A stretch of DNA of 64,000 bases from assembly GCA_047967505.1 (NCBI GenBank), contig CM106540.1; one strand, given 5' to 3'. The translations under genes and the position numbers were made by a program. The notes below the pieces were generated by a model that searched no databases, was not told where the DNA came from, and saw only the letters and a list, made by a program, of their open reading frames with translations. Below are positions 56,179 through 64,000 of the stretch, in pieces. Position 1 is the first letter of the stretch. Each line of letters begins with the position of its first letter. This stretch comes from Dipteris shenzhenensis (taxonomy: Eukaryota > Polypodiophyta > Polypodiopsida > Gleicheniales).

Positions 56179-57045
56179 CTATGATGTATGTGGTGGGGGT
56201 TTCTGCCTCTTGATCTCGTGACTCTTGGAGTAACTTTCGAATTCAGTCAATGTGAACTCTCCACCTCTGTTTGATCTCAACTTCTTCACCTTCCTCCTCG
56301 ATTCTTTCTCAACCATTACATGCCATTCCTTGAACCTATTGTAAGACTCATCTTTCGTCTTTAGGAAGTATATCCATATCCTTCTACTGTAGTCGTTGAT
56401 CAGCATCATGAAGTAGTAGGAACCACCCAAAGCTTCTGTCTCTATCTTTCCGCAGAGGTCAGTGTGAACGAGCTCTAGAGGAGCCTTTGCCCTACTGGCC
56501 TCTTTAGGAAAGGGCTGCCGATGCTGCTTGCCCATCATGCAAGCTTCACATACATCGGGCAGATTTGAAATTTCTGGTAGGTCTACAATCATTCCACTTT
56601 TATGCATCTCCTTTAAAGAACTAAGGTTTAGATGACCAAACCTCTCATGCCATAGCTTAGTGTTCTTCACATCCACTCGAGCACGGAAAGCTGAGAGTTC
56701 ATAAATGTTATTGTGCCATGTACCTTTACCAATGACCTTTCCTTGAAGATCCAGGATCTGTGCACCATTCTTATCGAATTGAACTTTGAGGTCCCGATCC
56801 GGGATCATAGAAACGGACAACAAGTTCCTCTTGATATCTGGCACATAAAGAACATCGGACAACTGTTTTACAACTCCATCTAACTTGAGAGCAATCGTAC
56901 CTTTTCCTTTTGCTGGACATTTTGCATCATTGCCGATTGCTACTAGGATGTCATTTCCTACCGACTGTAGAGAGGTATACCAATCCTTCCGACTGGTCAT
57001 GTGGCACGATGCACCACTATCAATGATCCACGGTTCATCCGCAGG
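56179..57045 (-). pseudogene. Copia-3 protease and integrase core
   Basis: Begins PWIIDSGASCHMTSRKDW (Asp-Ser-Gly protease site), continues with LSDVLYVPDIKRNLLSVSM, GAG-pre-integrase (LWHERFGHLNLSSLKEM, CEACMMGK) and the integrase core: LVHTDLCGKIETEALGG, INDYSRRIWIYFLKTKDES and LRSNRGGEFT. HHCC residues are seen; the second catalytic Asp of LRSDxGGE reads Asn. A TAG at 56,179-56,181 replaces the Gln before QNGVAERN. About 288 codons are open. Confidence 0.85.
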
Positions 57046-57159
57046 TACATGAACTACCTCCGTGCAAATCTCCTCAATTGCGATGAACAGCTCTATTGGT
57101 ACCGCCTACGTGCTGTTGCTGGACTCTTTCTTTACTCTGTTCTTTTCATCTGCAATCTT

Positions 57160-57970
57160 CTTTCGGCACTCATTCTACTTGTGCCCTGCCTTGTTGCAAT
57201 AGAAGCACTTGATCTTCTTCTTTCTCTTTTTATCATCAGAAGAAGATGGGTTACTAGAGTCCTTACCCTTACCTTTCTTTGATCCAGTCCGAAAGCTGAA
57301 TCTTCTCCAGTCCAGAAAGCTGAATCTTCTCCAGTCCTTGTCTTTTAATGCATCTCCTCCTCCAGAAGCATCGCACTGAAATCCTCAAAGTTGAGGGGCG
57401 GATTTCTATTCTGCGTATTCAGTGTCATAATAAGACTGTCGTACTTTGGTGGGGAATTTGTATGCACCTTTGTGCTAGATTCTCGCTAGTGATGGTGATG
57501 CCAATCGCAGTCATTTGATCGTGCAGATTCTTCACCTTGGTGATGAAGAACTCTACCGCTTCAGACTCAGACAACTTCTCGTTCGCGAGTTGAGTCTCCA
57601 GATTCTAAATCCATGTCTGATTCGTGGTCTCGTACTGATTTTTCAAGACCATCCATGCCTCCTCCGCTGTGGTGAAATGTTGAATTAACGCCATGACGGA
57701 ATCACTAACACTGCAGACAATAGAACACAGTGCATCTGCATTTCTTCTTGTCCACGTGAGAATCTCATCCGCAGTTGGTACTATCTGTTGTCCTACATTG
57801 GCTGGATTCGATCTCGGAACCGGCCTCACGTCCACCCCAGTAGCAGTGTCCCAAAGCTCATATGCGCTTAGGATGGTCTTAATCTTGAACTTCTAGAGAG
57901 GATAGTTAGAGCCGTCCAAGTTTCCGCTTTCACCGAACGGTGGGATTCGCAGTCTTGCAGGCTGGCCCAT
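57160..57970 (-). pseudogene. Copia-3 gag
   Basis: ATG at 57,968-57,970 gives MGQPARLRIPPFGESGNLDG, then SNYPL, a stop, KFKIKTILSAYELWDTATG (DUF4219-like), ALCSIVCSVSDSVMALIQ and EEAWMVLKNQYETTN (UBN2), ESEAVEFFITKVKNLHDQM, and in another frame PPKYDSLIMTLN and LNFEDFSAMLLEEEM. The knuckle at about 57,165-57,212 reads Cys-Phe-Tyr-Cys, His, Cys with a stop inside. A 24-bp tandem duplication (AGAAAGCTGAATC...) lies at about 57,290-57,338. Stops and frameshifts inactivate it. Confidence 0.8.
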
Positions 57971-58027
57971 CTCTCACAATCTGCTCGCAAACAGAAACAC
58001 ACTACCAAATCTTCTTGCTAGAGTCCA

Positions 58028-58040
58028 GGCTCTGATACCA
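58028..58040 (-). other. Copia-3 primer binding site
   Basis: On the minus strand TGGTATCAGAGCC, exact to the initiator-Met primer site, directly inside the 5' LTR. Confidence 0.9.
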
Positions 58041-58769
58041 TGTAAGAAAATAATAATATGTCTGTGCTCAACAAATAACAGGATCTCGTACGCAAGAGAG
58101 AAAACAAGATAGTATGGAGAATCAAAAATTTGATTACTATAGAACTGATACAATAGATGGCGCTGCCTCCCAACCGTGCGCTCCTGTGAAAGAAGCTTCG
58201 ATGGCGTGCTGGAAACAGTAGAAGACGGAGGTTGGATGTTAAGGAATCAGGGTTGCTGTAGCCAATTATGAAATGGGCTTCACAGGCTTGCTCTTATATA
58301 GCCACCAGTCGTAGTCGGTTAGGCTCAATTGGGTGATCGACCCAGTCCACCCAAAACGGTTGACTGGGGGTCGGTCCCAAAACAGGCCACTGACCATATG
58401 ATAGAACCGATGTGCAAAACAGAGCAACTAACCTATGGTTATTGTTTGTCCCACCATCCGGGATCATCTGAGGCTCCAAATGGGCCCCGCAACCTGAGAG
58501 TGGGCTGCCCCAGGAAATGCTCCGTCTACCCTCAGTTCGGTCAATCAAGGGATGCCTTCCTGCACTTGAATGTAGCCTAGTTGGCAATGTGCCAACTCTA
58601 TTTGAAGCTGTCCAGCCATCAGGCCACACATGGCCCCCATCCGGTGTCCAAACCAGGACCCACCAAATAATCGAGCTACTCAAATGCCTTCTCCTCATAT
58701 GGGGGGCTTATAAGTAGAGTTAGCTGGTTCCCGCGTAGTTACACGAGAGTGGAGCATTGATATCTAACA
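58041..58769 (-). repeat. Copia-3 5' LTR
   Basis: 729 bp; minus strand TGTTAGATATCAATG to ...TTCTTACA. TATA box CTATATAAG at about 58,295. Pairs with 53,199-53,934. Confidence 0.88.
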
Positions 58770-59700
58770 ATATGATATAAATTGTGATAGATTAAAGATG
58801 TATAGAATTCTACTAATTTAATATTGTAGCTATTTATTTTCATTTAAATGTAGAATTTTAGTTGTGATATACTAACCAAGCTTGCACATGCTATGATCCA
58901 CTCTTCTTGTATATTGGCATCTTGTAATTCCATTTGAAAAGACTGAAGTTCTATAGTTTTATTTTGTTATGGCAACATAATTGCTAATTTTGAATATACT
59001 CTTAATTTAAAAAAGAGGTGGAAAAAGAATTAGGAGCATTCTAGACATATGAATAACACAAGGTCCATCGGACCTGATCCTCCCTATTAACTATCAGTGG
59101 TGGTGCTTTTATTATTTGTAATGTGCAAAGATTTGATGACATGGAAGTAATATGACTATGACCTTTAAGATAATATGAGCTATTTTACGATAGGACTACG
59201 ATGACATGGAAGTAATATGACTATGACCTTTAAGATAATATGAGTTGGACTACGGTCACATGAGTGTTGGTGTTATTGTCCTTTGATTTTGCATCCACCA
59301 TAGTCATTTCTTTCAATTCCCCAGCTGTTGCTAATTGTCAAACACATGCATTAAAAAAGAGATGGCTGGTTATGTTTTCATAAGTTTACTTAGATACAAT
59401 TGATTACTTATAGCGTAATTATTAAAAAATTAATATTCAACAAATAATTGCCAAATAGGATTCCCTTTCCCTTTCCCAAAAACATGGAACAAGATTTTTT
59501 TTAAAATTTAAAAAGTGTCGAAATAAGAACATTGTAAAATAAAGAACAAAAATCCATATGTGATGTATGGGGAGTGGTGACACACTTCCTCTCTAATTAT
59601 TTATAGTATGAGAGAGTGCCTCTCTCTTGTCTATGCTTTCAAGTCTGTGCTCATCTTTTTGCTATGTTTACTTAGTTTAGATGCAAAATGGTTACCTGTA
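58770..59700 (+). repeat. Flanking repeat, right copy (LTR-like)
   Basis: Right partner of 52,150-53,198; the shared motifs run from about 58,925. It has an internal 65-bp tandem duplication (GATGACATGGAAGTAATATG at 59,135 and 59,200) almost without change. The first 150 bp after Copia-3 are AT-rich and presumably continue the sequence broken by its insertion. Confidence 0.6.
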
Positions 59701-59815
59701 TGACCTAGAGGCATGACAACAATGGGCACCAAGCTATGGGATTATGTGCAATGTTTGATGAAGTTTTTGAAGTGCCACACTTCTCCATTTGGGAGTCTTG
59801 CCTACTTCTAGCCTC

Positions 59816-59843
59816 TCTCTCTCCCCCTCCCTCCCCCCTCCCT

Positions 59844-59890
<47 letters not shown>
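59816..59890. repeat. (CCCT)n/(TC)n microsatellite
   Basis: CCCTCC-type units pass into about 20 perfect TC units (59,851-59,890). The Ser/Leu and Arg/Glu open frames here are by-products. Confidence 0.95.
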
Positions 59891-59892
<2 letters not shown>

Positions 59893-61280
59893 CCAAGCCT
59901 ACATCCAATTGGCACTCTATCATCAACTTGTTGGCAAATTTTCTATATTGTCAAGAAAAAACCTACAATATAAATTTGAAAGCAAACATCTTGCTTCAAC
60001 AATGTGAACAACCAAGCTTTAGGCGTACATTCAAGAGTCATGCAAAAGTGCTTAGATTTTGACCCTGGTTCAAGTCTTACTACATCTAGCTTGCACACAA
60101 ATTGATATGAGCAATAGTTGAAACATAGGAAATGATCATGTCTTCTACTCCATGGATGTGAAAGAACTTCTAAATAATGATGTCCTTATCATATCTCCAT
60201 CTCTTCTACCAATTGCCGCAACATACAGTGTATCCATTAGGTGCTTCATCTACTTTGTAGACTACTTTATAGAGATGCATCAAGGTATTAGCACCACGGC
60301 TCACAAAAGAATCAGAATATCCACCCACTCTACCCTTCCACAGCTTCCAAGCTCCATTTTCTAAACTTTGCATGTGGGCTAATAGTTTCAAGAAATTAAT
60401 TTTTGACAAATTTGAGGTCAACATTGCTGATTGCTTGAAGAGATTAAGCCTTGGCAACTTTGATGTCAAATCCAATTAACTGTTGGGGGTAATGAAAAGT
60501 GTTTACAACCTTTAATGAAAGTGATAAGCTTTTTGACCTCTCGCTCCACAACTTCACTAATAGTCAAAGCTATTGCCATTATGCATAATCCACCTTTTTT
60601 GCTTTCAATCATCAATTTGGCCATGGTCTCATGTAGTGGCATATGTAAATGAAAAATTTTCACTCGGCAATAATGGAATCATTGGGAGGTCAAACCAACT
60701 CAAAAATATGGACTCCATAACAAGTATGTTTGAGTCTGTCATGGAGCTTTCAATGTCTCCTTGTATTTTTTTATAGCTTGCCATGCATCTAAGTCAATAT
60801 TATTTTCCCTTGCTCACAATCTCTCAAGGGTCTTGCTCACACTTACTTATCGTCTTCATGTGCGGGCAATTCATAGTTGGCCCAATCAAGATGTGCCGAT
60901 CAAGATGCGATACATTGGGCCGTTCTATGAAAATTGCAAGTGTCACCATTGCTACTCTTGTCGAGCAATATCAATTTTTACTTGATAATATTTCATGTTT
61001 AAGTGGCCGGTTAAAGTAATGCCTTGTACTGCACTGTTGGCATCATAAATGGAATCATTCTATAGTATGCTGGAGATTGTAGGAACATGAACCAAAGGCT
61101 GCAACCATTTGGCCATTGTAGATGGAGTGCAAGGGTTGAGAAGGGGGTTGCAGGGTTTAGAAGGGGGATAAGGATGAGAGAGCTAACTAGGAGTTCTCGA
61201 GTTTAGAGAGGGTTGTAAGGTCTAGGAGGAGTTCAAGTTTGAGGAGTGGAGAGCTAGTCTCCTTCGCAACTTCAGGGGGT
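59891..61280. other. No recognised gene
   Basis: Mixed AT-rich DNA with short open frames on both strands, none with a domain I can name. Confidence 0.5.
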
Positions 61281-61283
61281 AAA

Positions 61284-61410
61284 TGGTTGAGGAGGAGGGT
61301 CATGAAAGGGAGGAGGAAGAAAGGGGAGGAAGGAAAAGAAGGAAGGAGGAAGAGGAGGAGGGATGAGGAATAATGAAGGAGGAGGGGGAGGAGAAGGAGT
61401 AAAAAGGTAG
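61284..61410. repeat. Purine-rich tract
   Basis: GGA/GGAAG-rich run of about 125 bp with few pyrimidines, like a shorter version of the tract at 27,540. Confidence 0.8.
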
Positions 61411-61554
61411 AACACAAAATTGTAAGGGAGCATCGATGCAATGGAGATCAATCACATGAACACAATAGTGAACTTGAATACTAAATCCCAAAGAGTTGGA
61501 GATTCATTCCATTGAGAAAAATTTATAAATGTTGGTCTCTACCCTTGAGGGTGG

Positions 61555-61737
61555 GATCTCTTTTGTAGGGGACCTCTTGGAAAAGAGTCCCTCCACCTTT
61601 TGGGGGGACCTCTTGGGTCTCTACACTTTGTGGGGGACCTCCTGAGTCCCCCCACTCTATGCAGGGACCTCTTGAGTCACACCTCTTTGTGGGGAACCTC
61701 TTGAGTCTCCCCACTTTGTGGGGGAACCTCTTGAGTG
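61555..61737. repeat. Minisatellite, unit about 36-38 bp
   Basis: Five degenerate units built on CTTTGTGGGGGACCTCTTGA plus a GTCTCCCCA-type spacer. It keeps the minus strand open with a repeated GDSGGPPQSVETQEVPPKG-like peptide, which I do not call a gene. Confidence 0.85.
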
Positions 61738-61739
61738 TA

Positions 61740-62355
61740 GGCTTTTAGCCTTTCTCTCTCTAGTTTTAGTATCTCTCTCTAGATCCTGATTTTGCAAGTA
61801 TGATTGGATATTTTCTAGAGAGGATTTTGGCTATCCTCTTCCTTTTAGATTCCTCATACCATATTTCAAGCTCAAGATGCTACAAGCAAAGCTTTGCTGC
61901 TACTCTACACCACAATGGTCTCATCTTGGTTGCTCTAGACCCTTGCTACCATAAGGTTAACAACTCCTACCGACCCATTCGATTACCCGTCCTCGGGTTA
62001 TGGTTGAGTCTATAGATGATGTTGTCATGCCATAGTCTTTACCCAATGAGTATGGTGAAGATAGCATCAATGATAGATGGATTGACCTTGTTGTTGATCC
62101 TTTCCTCATGATCCAAAACACTACTCAATTTTTAAGAAGCTAGTATCAACCGTTTCTTCAAACAAACACACACACCTCCCTTGAAGAAATATGTCTAGAG
62201 ATTTTAAAGAGGCGACTGCTCATTTGAGCATCTACCTATTGATTCGGGTTGAAACAGAGCATGGGTAGATGGTCATCAATGGTTGAGGGACACCTCCAGG
62301 ATTAGTGCTAAGGCTTCATTGTATTTGGTGCATTCATTGAGTGTTTTATCATAAT
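61740..62355. other. No recognised gene
   Basis: No domain, RNA gene or terminal repeat recognised. Confidence 0.5.
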
Positions 62356-62359
62356 TACC

Positions 62360-63351
62360 TCACATATGTGATGCATGTTTGTCCAAGGCTCTGATAAGTG
62401 TTTCTTGGCTTGTGCATTTGACCTTGGAGTATGTATTTATTAGGGACCGATTACGAGGAGCATCTTCCTTGTTCGAATCATGCTGATTGGCATCCCACCA
62501 ATAGCGATGGGGTACCGCATCAAATGTGGGATGTGTTTGAAAGGAAGATGGAGTTTGCAAATACTTAGGGAGGTATTTTTCTTTGAGTAGCTTTGGTCTA
62601 CAGCATGTAGATTGTGGCTCCAATTTTTTCATTGATGTTTGGAGTGATTTGTGCTTGGCGAATGTGCATAATCTCGGAGAGATCCCATCCTCTTCTTGAC
62701 TACAAGTCTGGGTATTGTTGCCTCCAAAATTCACCTATGGGATTATTAGGCATTGGAATCCTGTCAGTAGCCTTATTCAACTCTCGTCGTGTGGATGTTT
62801 GATTGGGATTATTCAAATTGTGAAGTTCATTGTTGGAATTGCTGATGGTGCCTTCCATTGGAAATTCCATTGGGATTTGAGGAATATTTGGTCTTGGGGG
62901 AGAGGAAGTGGTTATATGGGACAAACATGAGGTGGAAGCAAGTAGTGAATTAGAGAAGGGGGAAGTAGGAATGTTGGTGGGAAGTGGAGGAAGTGTAGGG
63001 CAAGTGGATTTAAGGGCTTGATAATCCTTGAGGGAAGGGTTTGCAAGTGATGGGAAAAAGTTAGGTGTTACTAGATGGTAGGACTTCGACACTTGATTAG
63101 GAGGTGGTGTTGATAGGCATGGGCAAAAGGCATGGCAAGGAATATTGGTTAGCATGGATTTTAGAAAAGGTACAGAGGATGTTACTCAAGCTAGGGAGGG
63201 ATGTGAGAAGATCAGGAAAGGGAGTGGTGAGATAGGGTAGATTTGATTGAAGGTAGACGACACATTCTTCATGTAGATCTTTGTCACTTTTGGAAGGCAT
63301 TGTTAGGGATAGGAGCCCAACTACTACCTGAAGAGGAGGACTTTCCATCAA
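62360..63351 (-). other. Unidentified minus-strand open frames
   Basis: Three overlapping frames (63,351-63,097; 63,155-62,700; 62,734-62,360) together cover about 1 kb. They are Pro-, Ser- and Asn-rich with segments such as YLQSNLPYLTTPFPDLL, PPRPNIPQIPMEFPMEG and RIPMPNNPIGEFWRQQYPDL. The tiling with small overlaps could be one frameshifted gene, possibly a transposon gag-like ORF, but I recognise no domain. Confidence 0.3.
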
Positions 63352-63691
63352 GAATTTATATAGAAGTATGGAGAGTCTTTGTGCTTATTGCCAATCAAGA
63401 CCTGATACTGCATGTAGCATCTTGAGTTGCAAGTGTTTCCATTGCATGTGACCTTGTCCTTTGAGATGATCCTCTTGCTTAAGGACTATAATAGGATCTT
63501 GGTATCATGATGTGGTGGTGCCTTGTAGCAATAGATCTTGGGTGACTCCCCCAAGTCATCATCGGCTTGATTCAAGAGTTGAAGTTCCAATCTAGAAATT
63601 ATTGGCATTTGGTTTTGTAGCCCTGTGTATTTTTCTTTATATTTACCAAGTGTTGAGGTGTGGGTGCAAGCTTTAGACTGTTGAATTGTTT

Positions 63692-63826
63692 AGCTTCTTT
63701 TGGCTATCCTGGCAAGTGATCATTAGGCACGTGGAGTTGGAGTATTTCTTGTTCTTGAGCTGCTTTTGACTATCCTAGCAAGTGATCATTAAGCATGTGA
63801 AGTTGGAGTATTTCTTGTTCTGGAGC
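63692..63826. repeat. Tandem duplication, period about 68 bp
   Basis: Two copies of a unit with TATCCTrGCAAGTGATCATT and GTTGGAGTATTTCTTGTTCT begin at about 63,692 and 63,759, differing at a few positions. Confidence 0.85.
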
Positions 63827-63967
63827 ATCCAGTTTTGCTTTGGCATTTAGAATTGTCTCCCTTGATGCTATGCATTCTTTCTCTAGTGCTTTAACTTGAT
63901 GGTTACATTCTTTAAGGCTTTTTTGCAGCTCATTCTTTATGTCTATAGTATCATTTTCATAGATTCT
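63770..63967 (-). pseudogene. Coiled-coil protein fragment, unidentified
   Basis: The minus strand reads YENDTIDIKNELQKSLKECN, HQVKALEKECIASRETIL and KLDAPEQEILQLHMLNDHLL to a TAG. Heptad-like Leu/Ile spacing and charge suggest a coiled coil. After the stop the tandem duplication repeats EQEILQLHVPNDHLPG. A stop lies just upstream at about 63,968-63,970, so this is a piece of a broken gene or chance. Confidence 0.3.
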
Positions 63968-64000
63968 CTATCTTATTGGGGTATATAGAACACAACTTCA

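Larger units (their letters stand above)
53199..58769 (-). mobile_element. Copia-3: full-length Ty1/copia element
   Basis: 5,571 bp with LTRs at both ends, primer site, gag, protease, integrase, RT, RNase H and polypurine tract in order on the minus strand. The flanking 5 bp are ATATA (left) and ATATG (right), a target duplication with one change. The LTRs agree at roughly nine in ten positions by eye. Gag and RT contain frameshifts and there are several stops, so it is defective though complete in layout. Confidence 0.88.

Noticed and set aside
59736-60062. Ser/Leu-rich open frame with a hydrophobic run
   Set aside because: Driven by the CCCT/TC microsatellite.

Overview
The window looks like transposon-dense nuclear DNA of a land plant with a large genome. 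It has plant-type Ty1/copia and Ty3/gypsy chromovirus elements primed by initiator-Met tRNA, LINE and Helitron debris, long AT-rich stretches without genes, and a single intact host gene for a plant-type signal peptidase complex subunit. The many old, nested and decayed elements suggest a slow-turnover genome such as a gymnosperm, but that is inference and the species is not identified.

Layout. 1-2,935: gypsy and LINE remnants. 2,936-7,452: Copia-1, a decayed element with two LTRs and much of its interior missing. 8,396-8,790: gypsy RNase H remnant (minus). 8,983-19,805: Copia-2, interrupted by Gypsy-1 (about 9,770-15,425; gag, protease, RT, integrase, chromodomain, 3' LTR). The RT module of Copia-2 is inverted in place. 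19,806-22,600: 5' part of a minus-strand LTR element. 22,821-25,972: Gypsy-2, a deleted relative of Gypsy-1 with its leader present twice. 27,170-28,345: pyrimidine microsatellite and a purine minisatellite almost without C. 30,693-34,842: a complete gag-only LTR element with a 5-bp target duplication. 37,998-38,288: SPC12 gene (minus). 39,990-41,062: an unidentified coding-like fragment and a RING-H2 pseudogene (minus). 41,780-47,190: two copies of an LTR/leader unit, the second followed by a gypsy gag. 47,350-48,090: Helitron remnant. 49,990-51,000: gypsy and copia RT fragments. 53,199-58,769: Copia-3, a full-length minus-strand element with both LTRs, lying between two copies of another repeat. 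59,700-64,000: microsatellites, minisatellites and unidentified minus-strand open frames.

How parts relate. Apart from SPC12, every recognisable protein belongs to mobile DNA, and every pol region carries stops or frameshifts, so no element here looks autonomous. The gag-only element shares a gag N-terminal motif, primer site and similar LTR ends with Copia-3, so that family may be its helper. The most unusual structures are non-coding: an array of about 14 mini-hairpins with differing but self-complementary stems in the Gypsy-1 LTR, which also holds 12 W-box cores, and an array of 24 GTAC palindromes in about 410 bp next to the Gypsy-1/Copia-2 junction. Several nonsense codons are TAG where homologues suggest Gln, as expected from deamination of methylated CAG.
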